Assembly: GCA_021160245.1 (NCBI GenBank)
Contig: JAGHCW010000033.1
Span: forward strand, 1 to 7,921
Reading direction: 5' to 3'
Length of the DNA stretch: 7,921 nt
Source of the DNA: a bacterium
GTDB lineage: Bacteria; B130-G9
A model generated the notes under the pieces. The model was not told where the DNA came from and did no database searches. It was given only the letters and a program-made list of their open reading frames with translations. Position 1 is the first letter of the stretch. Every line of letters starts with the position of its first letter. The position numbers were made by a program, and so were the translations under genes. Of the stretch, positions 1 to 7,000 are shown piece by piece.

Positions 1-1235
1 GGCTTAGGGGGCGTCTGGACTGCACGGGCCTTCCGAGTCGCTGCCGGTGGGGCTGGGGAAGATGACAGGATGTTCGCGCCATCAACGGACTTCTGCAGAG
101 ACGAGAGCTTCTTAAGTAGGGTCTCGACCGAGACCACGTCTTCTATGTGGCAAAGTCCGAGGGCCGCAACCTCAAAGGCGACCCTGGGCATCGACGAGCG
201 AGCCATGTCGTTCTCGACCGGCAGGAGCCTGTTGAGATACTGCAGCAGCCTGTTCTTTCCGATTGCGTCCGCCTGCTTCCGCACGCGCCGCGCCTCGTCC
301 TTCGTCAGCTGAACGACGCTGGATACGTCATCCTTTCCGACGGAAAGCAGAAGCAGCATCTTGTGTAAGTAGGCAACAAGCTCGGAGAAGAAGTTCCGGA
401 AGTTAACGCCCTGTTGAAAGAGCTCATCGACACCCCGTATGACCCGTGTGGGGTCACGGTCAATGAGGGAGTCAACCAGATCGGACAGAAAAGCCGTGTC
501 GGTTACGCTTAGAAGCTCTGAGACATCTCGCTCCGTAAGCCTGCCGGTCGTCATCGAGCGGGCCTGATCGAGTATGCTCTGGGCATCCCGCATTGACCCG
601 CTCGCCTTGTCGCAAATAAACAAGAGGGCATCGTCATCAATATCGATGCCCTCTTTCTGAGCTATTTTCTTGAGGCTCTTCACCATCGCGTCACGACCCA
701 CACGGCGAAAATTGAACCGCTGGCAGCGTGATAGTATCGTGGCCGGAATACGCTCAGGGGCCGTGGTCGCAAAGATGAACTTTATGTGTGGGGGCGGCTC
801 CTCAAGCGTCTTTAGCAGCGCATTGAACGCCGACGTCGTGAGCATGTGAACCTCGTCAATGATATAGACCTTGTAGCGGTCTCGCGTCGGCGCGTACTTG
901 GCATTCTCCCGAAGCAGACGGATGTCCTCAACGCTGTTGTTTGAGGCGCCGTCGATCTCGATCACGTCGAGGCAGTTGTTGCTGGCGATTTCGAGGCAGG
1001 CGTGGCACTTGCAGCACGGGGTCGGCGTCGGCCCGTCAACGCAGTTTAGCGCCTTGGCGAGTATCCTGGCCGTCGATGTCTTACCCACGCCTCGCGGGCC
1101 ACAGAGCAGGAAGGCGTGTGCTATCTTGCCCTGGTGGATGGCGTTTGCCAGCGTCTTGGCAATGTGTTCCTGGCCAACGAGCTCCTCAAAGGTCGCTGGG
1201 CGCCATTTTCTGGCGATTACAAGGTACTCAGACAT
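1..1235 (-). CDS. dnaX: DNA polymerase III subunit gamma/tau (3' end outside window)
   Basis: Clamp-loader ATPase subunit that loads the beta sliding clamp during chromosome replication. 411 codons are visible from ATG at 1235; the gene runs off the left edge, so the C-terminus (tau-specific part, if any) is missing. AAA+ signatures are all present: Walker A GPRGVGKT (residues 46-53), a zinc-binding set C65/C74/C77/C80 with the family spacing, Walker B IIDEVHM (125-131), sensor 1 around ATT (156-158), the SRC arginine-finger motif (169-171) and sensor 2 SGSMRDAQS (212-220). A domain III-like helical region (about 240-365, ending MPRVAFEVA) leads into a Ser/Pro/Ala linker. The start is supported by AGGAG at 1243-1247, 7 bases upstream. 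The propeller gene lies 57 bases upstream on the same strand. Family assignment is effectively certain; only the length is unknown. Confidence 0.97.
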   Translation of the reverse strand, partial: MSEYLVIARKWRPATFEELVGQEHIAKTLANAIHQGKIAHAFLLCGPRGVGKTSTARILAKALNCVDGPTPTPCCKCHACLEIASNNCLDVIEIDGASNNSVEDIRLLRENAKYAPTRDRYKVYIIDEVHMLTTSAFNALLKTLEEPPPHIKFIFATTAPERIPATILSRCQRFNFRRVGRDAMVKSLKKIAQKEGIDIDDDALLFICDKASGSMRDAQSILDQARSMTTGRLTERDVSELLSVTDTAFLSDLVDSLIDRDPTRVIRGVDELFQQGVNFRNFFSELVAYLHKMLLLLSVGKDDVSSVVQLTKDEARRVRKQADAIGKNRLLQYLNRLLPVENDMARSSMPRVAFEVAALGLCHIEDVVSVETLLKKLSSLQKSVDGANILSSSPAPPAATRKARAVQTPPK

Positions 1236-1242
1236 TGATCAA

Positions 1243-1247
1243 CTCCT
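1243..1247 (-). promoter_or_regulatory. dnaX ribosome binding site
   Basis: AGGAG on the minus strand, 7 bases before the ATG at 1235. It fixes the dnaX start. No convincing promoter is seen in the 57-base gap to the upstream propeller gene, so dnaX may be read from a promoter further upstream. Confidence 0.7.
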
Positions 1248-1292
1248 GTGTCCTGAACAACGCGCTATCGTAATCTGCCGCTATAGGCCTAT

Positions 1293-2624
1293 CTACTGAA
1301 GCGTGAACGAGGCGGTATCGCTCGCAAGTATAGCGCTGGCGCCGTCTGTGTAAGTGATGCCCCATGTGTAGGCGCCCTTCTGCATGAACATCGTATCGAG
1401 GTGCGAATTATGTAGATGATAGCCTTCAAGCGTGAGATCGGCATTCAGCGTCAGCGGTATAGGAAATGAGTCAGTGTTTCCCGTCCACCAATAGACCTTC
1501 GTTCCATTTGGCCACTGGAGGGTGATATAAAACGTCCCATGCACGTCAGTTGTGCCTCGGTTGTACACGTTTGCATAAACGTCGAGCGATTCTCCGGACG
1601 CGTAGGTGCTTTTGTCCGTATAGATGTTAACTTCAATATCAGTTGAAACTTCTCGCTCCATATATGAGAGCCCGTCGAGGGTTGCTGCCCACACGTTTCC
1701 ATTCGAATCAAAGCCGACACCTCGGACGGCCGTGCTTCCAATGCCATCCGCAACAACGTTGTCCCACACAGTCCATGTGTCGTTCTGGAACATGAATAGC
1801 CCCTCGCCGTCTGTCGAAATCCATACGCTTCCATCAGGATGCTGTGCGATGTTTCCTGGTCGGCCCGAAAAGTCGCTGTTGAGCTCATTGTACGTCGTCC
1901 AGCTCGTGCCATCAAGGACGCTCACGGCCTCGCCGTCGTAAGCCGCAAACCAAACTCTTTGGGCCCCATCGATCATCACGTCGTATATGTCGTGACCTGC
2001 GATCTGACAGTTTGCCGGAGAATACAAAGTCCAGCTTCCGCCCCTAAGGACTGCTGCACCTTCATCACTTGTGCCCACCCAGATATCGCCATTGGGCGCC
2101 GCCGCGATGGCGCGGATGTCGTTGGTCGCAAGCGAGCTATTGTCCTTCGTGTAGTTCGTGAAGTTAGTCCCATCAAACTCGGATACGCCCGCAGACGTGG
2201 CCAGCCAGATGGTGCCCTCGTAGTCAATCGCGATGTCCTTGACGCTATTGCCGATAATGTCGGAATTTGACGTCATATAGGTCTGCCAGGTCCACCCGGT
2301 TTCATCAAAACGAGAGAGTCCCCGATGATTCGCAATCCACTTGACGCCCTCACCATCGATCACGATCTTGCGGATGTAATTGCCCGCAAGGCCGCTGTTG
2401 TCCTCGTTGAAGAGCTGCCAAGTCGTCCCGTCAAAGAGATGCATGCCATTATAGGTCAGCCCAATCCAGACGCGTCCAACGCTATCGCCGCATACGCACT
2501 GAACCTGATTGTGCTCCAAACTACTATTGTCGGTTCTATATGTGAACCAATCCTGCGCTTGGCAAACGCCAGCGAACAAAGCAATCGCCATCATGACGAT
2601 GACCAATAACTCATACCTTCTCAT
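1293..2624 (-). CDS. Exported seven-bladed beta-propeller protein with C-terminal Ig-like domain
   Basis: 443 residues. Residues 1-23 form a Sec signal peptide (MRRYELL, then a hydrophobic run, likely cut after CQA), so the protein is exported. Residues 25-325 hold seven repeats with the core G-x-VWIxT...FDGTxW..Y...NS.L..N.I; the repeat tryptophans are at 53, 96, 140, 182, 225, 268 and 312, a period of 42-44. This is the 'two-component regulator propeller' type of beta-propeller (Reg_prop-like), but no histidine kinase or DNA-binding domain follows. The last blade lacks its 'W..Y...NS' strand, and residues 26-35 (WFTYRTDNSS) can supply it, closing the ring. Residues 328-443 form a beta-rich domain (YASGESLDVYANVYNRG pattern), like Ig/CARDB-type domains at the end of exported proteins. 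ATG is preceded by AAGGAG at 2633-2638. The ligand is unknown; a binding or sensing role outside the cytoplasm is inference. Confidence 0.9.
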   Translation of the reverse strand: MRRYELLVIVMMAIALFAGVCQAQDWFTYRTDNSSLEHNQVQCVCGDSVGRVWIGLTYNGMHLFDGTTWQLFNEDNSGLAGNYIRKIVIDGEGVKWIANHRGLSRFDETGWTWQTYMTSNSDIIGNSVKDIAIDYEGTIWLATSAGVSEFDGTNFTNYTKDNSSLATNDIRAIAAAPNGDIWVGTSDEGAAVLRGGSWTLYSPANCQIAGHDIYDVMIDGAQRVWFAAYDGEAVSVLDGTSWTTYNELNSDFSGRPGNIAQHPDGSVWISTDGEGLFMFQNDTWTVWDNVVADGIGSTAVRGVGFDSNGNVWAATLDGLSYMEREVSTDIEVNIYTDKSTYASGESLDVYANVYNRGTTDVHGTFYITLQWPNGTKVYWWTGNTDSFPIPLTLNADLTLEGYHLHNSHLDTMFMQKGAYTWGITYTDGASAILASDTASFTLQ

Positions 2625-2632
2625 CTTTTGGG

Positions 2633-2638
2633 CTCCTT
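2633..2638 (-). promoter_or_regulatory. Ribosome binding site of the propeller gene
   Basis: AAGGAG on the minus strand, 8 bases before the ATG at 2624; a near-ideal Shine-Dalgarno that supports the start placed just before the signal peptide. Confidence 0.7.
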
Positions 2639-3051
2639 CTCTTGTTTTTCTATATTGCAGTCAGTCACATCTGCTCTTAGCATCGGCCAGTAAACTCGCA
2701 TATAACAGGCGTCACCTCCTCTATAAGTATTCATACTCAGCAAATCGCGCCTTGCGTGATTTTGCGCCCACCTCGCCCCTATAATCAACAGAGATTTAGT
2801 CCGCGCAGCAAGGAACTCATCTCAGCATTGCGAATCATTTCATCCACATCGTGCGAGGCGCCATTGAAACGCTTGAATACGATTCCATGTATCACTATAA
2901 TCGTCTGGAACGATTGCTAGGGTGTTCTTGGCGCGGTCTCTGCGCGGGATTCAGCCATGTCGTGGAGACTCCCACCTAGGCGACTCAGACATACGGCGAC
3001 GACATCGGCTATCGAACGAAATAACCATCAAATAGAGGGGAGACTTGCCTA
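2639..3051. other. Divergent intergenic region
   Basis: About 410 bases between two divergently transcribed genes. On the plus strand it holds a sigma70-like promoter (2873-2901, listed separately) and the leader of the downstream gene. No good minus-strand promoter stands out; TTGATT with CAAAAT 18 bases later (about 2760-2790, minus) is only a weak match. Short open stretches exist in both strands but have no ribosome site or recognisable similarity. No tRNA or clear terminator was seen. Confidence 0.6.
2873..2901 (+). promoter_or_regulatory. Sigma70-type promoter for the zinc-ribbon/pseudopilin gene
   Basis: TTGAAT (2873-2878), a 17-base spacer, then a perfect TATAAT (2896-2901). It points at the gene starting at 3052. 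The expected transcription start is near 2908, giving a leader of about 144 bases, long enough for leader-level regulation, although no known riboswitch is recognised there. Confidence 0.55.
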
Positions 3052-4131
3052 ATGGAAGAGAAATCCAGCTGCCAGCATTGCGGCGCTTCTGTGGACCCGG
3101 CTGAGGCTAACGACGGCCAATGCCCGGCCTGTGGCCAACCCTTAAACAACGAATCATTGACCGAGGCTGATACGAAAGAGACTGCTGACGGCGAATCCCC
3201 AAAACGCGCGCCTCGGGGGCTCTCGATTGGGCCCTTTCTGATAAGTCTAGGCATCATGCTTATCGCCCTGGCTGCGGTGTGCATTCAATGCGGCTTTAAG
3301 GACTACATTGGAGTCATGGCGATTGCCCTGGTCGGGGGGCTTTCTCTGGTCGTAATTGGCATAATCTACAGCAGTATTTGCTCGTGGCTTACGCTGCGCC
3401 GGCGAGGCGCCCGAGCTCTTTTGGCTCTCTCTGCGATGGTTCTGCTTTTCTCAACAGCAGCGCTGATAGCGATGATGGGCTTGGCCCCGCCCTTGGCCAA
3501 ATATGCCTCCATGCAGTGCAGACCGAGCTTCACGGCCGAGGCGCGACTGCAATCACAGCAGACGAATGAGGCTTATGCCGTGGCCGAGACTATCGCAGGA
3601 GGCATGTATAGGCTCAGGGAAGATATCGCTGATATCGCTATTTTCGCACCGGAGGGCGATGATAAAGGGAGGCGCGTGGATTACCTCTTTGGGAATATGG
3701 GCAAGATGCCGCAGTTCAGCGAGAATGCGGGCAAATCGTGGGGGACCTTGTCTGAGAATCTTCACTTCGTGCTGGCCACAAATGGCCGAACAGCGCCTCG
3801 GTTCAGGTATAAAATCAAGGGGGGATGGGATGGATCATACTTGCGTCAGGATGTGGGCGAGGACCCGTGGGGTTATGCCTATCTCGTCTCGATCAACGGT
3901 CTCGATGGCGGCACCCAGCCGGGCAATAACGTCTGGTGCTTAAGCGCCGGCCAGAATCACATCGTGGATACACCCGCAGATGCGGAGGAACTCAAGGGCG
4001 ATGACATCGGTCGGTGCCTCAATGCCCTGCCCTATTCCGTCCACACAATATACTTGTCGATCAGGCGGTTGCATGCCGAGCGGGAGGTAGAATCACGCAT
4101 CTTGGGCAAACGAGCAAAACGCAAGCACTGA
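3052..4131 (+). CDS. Zinc-ribbon membrane protein with type II secretion pseudopilin G-like C-terminal domain
   Basis: 359 residues, with three parts. First, a cytoplasmic zinc ribbon with two CxxC knuckles (C7/C10 and C24/C27). Second, three hydrophobic helices at about 58-80, 86-110 and 122-145; the basic segments KRAPRG (51-56) and RRRGAR (116-121) fit a cytoplasmic N-terminus and a C-terminus outside the membrane. Third, residues of about 160-320 resemble the globular domain of major pseudopilin GspG/T2SG: VDYLFGNMGKMP (209-220), then GWDGSYL...DPWGYAYLV (258-279), VWCLSAGQNHIVDTP (294-308) and GDDIG (316-320). No prepilin peptidase leader (G-F-T-L-x-E) is present, so it is probably not assembled as a normal pilin. 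The tail (337-359) is strongly basic. The start is supported by a purine-rich GAGGGGAG at 3035-3042, 9 bases upstream. A role linked to secretion or pilus assembly is inferred from the domain alone; no gsp/pil genes are next to it. Confidence 0.85.
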   Translation: MEEKSSCQHCGASVDPAEANDGQCPACGQPLNNESLTEADTKETADGESPKRAPRGLSIGPFLISLGIMLIALAAVCIQCGFKDYIGVMAIALVGGLSLVVIGIIYSSICSWLTLRRRGARALLALSAMVLLFSTAALIAMMGLAPPLAKYASMQCRPSFTAEARLQSQQTNEAYAVAETIAGGMYRLREDIADIAIFAPEGDDKGRRVDYLFGNMGKMPQFSENAGKSWGTLSENLHFVLATNGRTAPRFRYKIKGGWDGSYLRQDVGEDPWGYAYLVSINGLDGGTQPGNNVWCLSAGQNHIVDTPADAEELKGDDIGRCLNALPYSVHTIYLSIRRLHAEREVESRILGKRAKRKH

Positions 4132-4312
4132 TTGAGGCATACGTCATCTCTAGTATGTAAGCAGCACTGTAGTATCCCGCGGGGTCATTGAGACCCTCTC
4201 GGGGACGACAGCAGTTCCGCGGGCGATTTGTTATTGTAGTGTGAAAGCGCGTTGGAGATGTTGTTTAGGGTCGGCTGAGTAAGGTTAGCAAAATCGCTAT
4301 TGGAGCAAAGGT

Positions 4313-4341
4313 TTGACTTGTGGGCCAAATCAACCTAGAAA
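4313..4341 (+). promoter_or_regulatory. Possible promoter before the IS-remnant ORF
   Basis: TTGACT (4313-4318), a 17-base spacer and TAGAAA (4336-4341) form a fair sigma70 match (5/6 and 4/6). Transcription would start at about 4348, only about 10 bases before the TTG start at 4359, leaving no room for a Shine-Dalgarno. It may be an old IS promoter or chance. Confidence 0.35.
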
Positions 4342-4358
4342 CCGCGGGATGAACGCCC

Positions 4359-4760
4359 TTGAAACACCGAGGAAATCAATCAGCAACCGAGCGAAGACTA
4401 CGCTCCAAACTACGGCTTCTGTTGGCCGACGGCGGCATAATGCATGCCAGCGCCGTCGTTATGAGTCGCGTCTGCGGTAAGCCAAACTGCAGATGCACAA
4501 AGGGCCACAAACACGAATCTCTCTACGTCACCAGATACAACGAGGCGGTCAATCAATATGACCTGGACCGAGCCTATAAACATGATCTCACGGCGATACT
4601 ATTTATGGTGCTGACGTTGGCCATAGCACTGACATTGGTCAACGCGTTCTACCTGCTCAACCTAAAGCCGGAGGAAAGAAGCAGATTGGCTAAGAAGTCG
4701 CTGGTGGAACAGTTCAAAGAGGGCTTCCGACATGCTTTGGAGACCTTCGCCCCAACATAG
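4359..4760 (+). CDS. Probable insertion-sequence remnant: DUF6788-like N-terminus joined to a transposase-like C-terminal tail
   Basis: 133 codons opening with TTG at 4359; an in-frame TGA at 4350-4352 lies just upstream, no Shine-Dalgarno is visible, and the first in-frame ATG is at 4440 (residue 28). Residues of about 18-58 carry CGKPNCRC (39-46) followed by GHKHESLYVT, which resembles the small DUF6788-type proteins encoded next to or within some transposon genes. Residues of about 66-133 (YDLDRAYKHDLTAILF, a hydrophobic stretch at 78-101, then basic helices) resemble the C-terminal end of DDE transposases, where a Y.LEHN.GHGK-like motif precedes a hydrophobic helix. No catalytic DDE residues are present. 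My reading is that the middle of a larger element was deleted in frame near residue 60. Alternatively it is a small single-helix membrane protein of unknown function. Expression is doubtful. Confidence 0.5.
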   Translation: MKHRGNQSATERRLRSKLRLLLADGGIMHASAVVMSRVCGKPNCRCTKGHKHESLYVTRYNEAVNQYDLDRAYKHDLTAILFMVLTLAIALTLVNAFYLLNLKPEERSRLAKKSLVEQFKEGFRHALETFAPT

Positions 4761-5060
4761 CGTAGAACCCCAAACGCCGCTAAACACTTGACGTCAGACA
4801 CTCTCCAAGCCCTCCGAAAGGCCGCTCCGTGGCCCATGCGACTCTGCTATCCCCAACATCTGCCATAAATCACCCCACATAACACCACCGGTTGAGCATC
4901 CCCGACTCCCACAAACACCCTACTGCGGAACTGCAGGGAGAATCTTTTAGACCTTGAAGTGCTCTCGCAGTCGTCTTACTCTCTCGATTATCTGGCACGC
5001 CGCAATGGGCACTGCTTACAAAACAGTCAATGTAGTCTTCTTTATCCATAGGGAGGGATT
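4761..5060. other. Intergenic region between the IS remnant and the thioredoxin gene
   Basis: 300 bases without a recognisable gene. It contains the right-hand copy of the 10-base inverted repeat (4925-4934) and the ribosome site of the next gene at its end. Promoter candidates such as TTGAAG with TACTCT 17 bases later (about 4956-4984) match consensus too poorly to call. No terminator with a T-run is seen. Confidence 0.5.
5051..5057 (+). promoter_or_regulatory. Ribosome binding site of the thioredoxin gene
   Basis: GGGAGGG, with GGAG at 5052-5055 lying 5 bases before the ATG at 5061. It supports this start, which places the hydrophobic export segment at residues 14-31. Confidence 0.65.
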
Positions 5061-5651
5061 ATGAGTTCAAACGGCAATCGCCGAAGGCTAGGCAAAGCTC
5101 CTTTGGTCAGCATCATTGGGTTATTTCTCTCGATCTTGCTTTTGGGCATGCTGTCTCAGCAAGCCTGCTCCGATGAAGAAACCACCGGGACCAATTCGCC
5201 GAAGAAGGCGAGGACAAGCAGGAAATCATCGGGGAAGCTCGCGCCGAACTTCAAGCTGAAATCACTCAAGGGCGATGTGGTGGAGCTGAAATCGCTTAGG
5301 GGCAAGGTTGTTGTCATCGACTTCTGGGCTACATGGTGTCCTCCATGCAAAATCACGCTCCCACTCGTGAATAACATCTACAAAAAGACCCGAGGCAAGG
5401 AAGTTGAGGTCTTGGGCATCAACCTCGATCGAGGCTCAATAAGCAAGGTCAAGAGCTTCATAAAAAAGGGCAATCTATCGATGCCAATCTTGATTGATGA
5501 AGGCGGAAAGATTTCAACTAAATACGGCGTCAGAGGCATTCCGACGCTGGTCGTCATAGATCAGGATGGCCATATATACGATAAGCACGTCGGGGCCGAC
5601 AGGTCACTTGATAAAAAGGTTCTTAAGAAGATAGACGAACTTCTCAACTAG
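5061..5651 (+). CDS. TlpA/ResA-type thiol-disulfide oxidoreductase (membrane-anchored thioredoxin)
   Basis: 196 residues. The N-terminus is basic (RRRLGK), followed by a hydrophobic segment (14-31) that serves as signal peptide or anchor, then a Ser/Thr/Lys-rich linker (40-58). C36 lies where a lipoprotein cysteine could be, but the preceding QQA does not fit the usual lipobox. Residues of about 59-196 are a complete TlpA-like thioredoxin fold: LAPNFKLKSLKGDVVELKSLRG entry strands split over 60-81, active site WCPPC (92-96), the cis-proline motif GIPT (159-162) and a DQDG turn (167-170). WCPPC in an exported protein is typical of ResA/TlpA reductases that keep cytochrome c or other extracytoplasmic thiols reduced; the substrate here is unknown since no ccm/ccs genes are nearby. 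Its last 48 bases overlap the convergent glycosyltransferase gene codon-on-codon. Confidence 0.93.
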   Translation: MSSNGNRRRLGKAPLVSIIGLFLSILLLGMLSQQACSDEETTGTNSPKKARTSRKSSGKLAPNFKLKSLKGDVVELKSLRGKVVVIDFWATWCPPCKITLPLVNNIYKKTRGKEVEVLGINLDRGSISKVKSFIKKGNLSMPILIDEGGKISTKYGVRGIPTLVVIDQDGHIYDKHVGADRSLDKKVLKKIDELLN

Positions 5652-6905
5652 CGTCGGCTTGGCGGGCGTGGGAGGCGGCTCGACGGGCGCCTCATCTGAT
5701 TTGTCCGCCGCCAACTTGGGCGCCTTGCAGAACTCATCAAGTGGCTGAGCGATTCTCGCCCACTGGAACTCATCCGCAAGCTCGGACTGGGCTTGCTTCA
5801 TCCGCTCGATCTCATTGTCCGAGGCCTTAAAAAGCTGCAATATCGCATCGACCAATGCGGGGGCGTCCTGTTGGGGAACGGTCAAGCCCGCCCCGCGCGT
5901 TTGAACGAGGCGGCTTATGTAATCGCCATCTGTTGAGATCATCGGCAGCCCGGACCATATATAGTCGAGCGCGCGAGTCCTCAACGAGAAGCGGTTCTCA
6001 ACGTGATCAAAATGCGTGGAAACGCCGGCGTCCGCCTCAAGCAAATAGTTCTGCCGATCTGCATAAGGGACCCATTCGTGGTTAAAAAAGCAGCACTTAT
6101 CCAAAATACCTAGTTCCAGAGCAAGACTCTTCGCCTCGCGCGCAACGCGGAATTGCTCCTTCGGCATTGCCGGATGGGGATGGCGGACACCGAGGAAGAA
6201 CAGCTTTATCGCATCTTCCCTCTTTGATATTTCGCTCATTGCGTAAAGAAGAGTAAAGGGATCGAACCAATTCCATATACCCCCGGCCCAGATCAGGACG
6301 AAATCATCCGGGCCAATTCCCTTAACCACGCCCTTGAGAACCTGCTTCGTGTGTTGAGGCGTTCTGTTCGAGACGCCAAATGGGAGGACGCATACAAGGT
6401 TCTGCAGGCTCTTGTCGGCGCTGTATGTCTTGGGATTTATCCTTCCGAGAGCGGAGAGCATTCCGATCCACAGGCTGCGCTGGTCCTCAGTTCCCGCTAT
6501 GAAGAAATCCCCGGCCATCAGTTGGTCTCTTAGAACCGCAAGGTCAGCCTCGAATTGGTCATCTCCCGAATCGGTCCTGTAAACCTCCAACTTCTCGAGT
6601 ATGAACGGATCGTAAAGGTCCATGACGAGCGGTTTTCCTAGCGATTGGAGAAAGGGATACATAGCGAGCGTGTAAGGAGGTATGACTATGACGTCGCTTC
6701 TCTCGGCAAGCGTACGTAGCGCGGTAGGGTCTCTTTTGAAGGGGAAAATCGAGAAGCCGTCCCCTTTTATGTCCGGCTCATTCTCACATGCGAGCGTCAC
6801 CTCGTGATTCCGGGACAGAACTCGCGAAAGCTCAAAACACCGGATAGCCGGACCGGCCATTTTCTTGGAAACGAAGTCATTGCTAATGACGAGAACCTGG
6901 CTCAA
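5604..6905 (-). CDS. GT4-like (group 1) glycosyltransferase
   Basis: 433 residues from a TTG start at 6905. The reading frame stays open to an ATG at 7028, but that ATG lies in a hairpin repeat and the extra 41 residues look non-coding; the TTG has GAGG 8 bases upstream (6914-6917) and opens directly onto the first Rossmann strand (SQVLVISND), so I prefer it. GT-B layout: the N-terminal domain has MAGPAIRCFELSRVL (16-30) and VTLACENEPD (36-45); the C-terminal nucleotide-sugar domain has LIWAGGIWNWFDP (204-216), LFFLGVRHPHP (236-246), HEWVPYADR (276-284) and HVENRFSLRTRALDYIWSGLP (301-321), the acidic/basic motif region expected around the donor site. It probably transfers a sugar in cell-surface polysaccharide or glycolipid synthesis; the substrate is unknown. 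A Pro-rich linker (405-417) leads to a short amphipathic tail (419-433) encoded entirely by sequence antisense to the thioredoxin gene. Confidence 0.88.
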   Translation of the reverse strand: MSQVLVISNDFVSKKMAGPAIRCFELSRVLSRNHEVTLACENEPDIKGDGFSIFPFKRDPTALRTLAERSDVIVIPPYTLAMYPFLQSLGKPLVMDLYDPFILEKLEVYRTDSGDDQFEADLAVLRDQLMAGDFFIAGTEDQRSLWIGMLSALGRINPKTYSADKSLQNLVCVLPFGVSNRTPQHTKQVLKGVVKGIGPDDFVLIWAGGIWNWFDPFTLLYAMSEISKREDAIKLFFLGVRHPHPAMPKEQFRVAREAKSLALELGILDKCCFFNHEWVPYADRQNYLLEADAGVSTHFDHVENRFSLRTRALDYIWSGLPMISTDGDYISRLVQTRGAGLTVPQQDAPALVDAILQLFKASDNEIERMKQAQSELADEFQWARIAQPLDEFCKAPKLAADKSDEAPVEPPPTPAKPTLVEKFVYLLKNLFIK

Positions 6906-6913
6906 AGTCCTTA

Positions 6914-6917
6914 CCTC
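6914..6917 (-). promoter_or_regulatory. Ribosome binding site supporting the TTG start of the glycosyltransferase
   Basis: GAGG on the minus strand, 8 bases before TTG at 6905. The only in-frame ATG upstream (7028) has no such site and sits inside the repeat, so this site decides the start. Confidence 0.55.
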
Positions 6918-7000
6918 GGGAAGAATTGAGAAGGAGATGATGAGAAAATGGATATGGGCGGATGCGTGGGATGCTGGGAGATACGTCGAATCTGGCTTTG

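Larger units (their letters stand above)
4211..4934. repeat. 10-base inverted repeat flanking the IS-remnant ORF (possible terminal repeats)
   Basis: GCAGTTCCGC at 4211-4220 recurs inverted (GCGGAACTGC) at 4925-4934, enclosing the 4359-4760 ORF in a 724-base unit. This could be what is left of IS terminal inverted repeats, but a 10-base match between two stretches of 200-300 bases is expected by chance in several percent of cases, and I see no target-site duplication outside it. Confidence 0.2.

Noticed and set aside
70-1273. Plus-strand open frames opposite dnaX
   Set aside because: They are antisense shadows; the minus strand encodes an unambiguous DnaX with all ATPase and zinc motifs.
2780-2785. 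A second perfect TATAAT on the plus strand
   Set aside because: No acceptable -35 box at 16-18 bases; the closest TTG-containing hexamers are 12 or 22 bases away.
2785-2985. Short open stretches on both strands of the divergent intergenic region, including about 36 codons on the minus strand ending at TGA 2785
   Set aside because: No ribosome binding site and no recognisable family; the length is expected by chance.
4176-4203. Stem-loop (GGGTC/GACCC with outer CCCG/CGGG) about 45 bases after the zinc-ribbon gene
   Set aside because: Only a 5-base inner stem with an internal loop and no T-run, so it is not a convincing rho-independent terminator.
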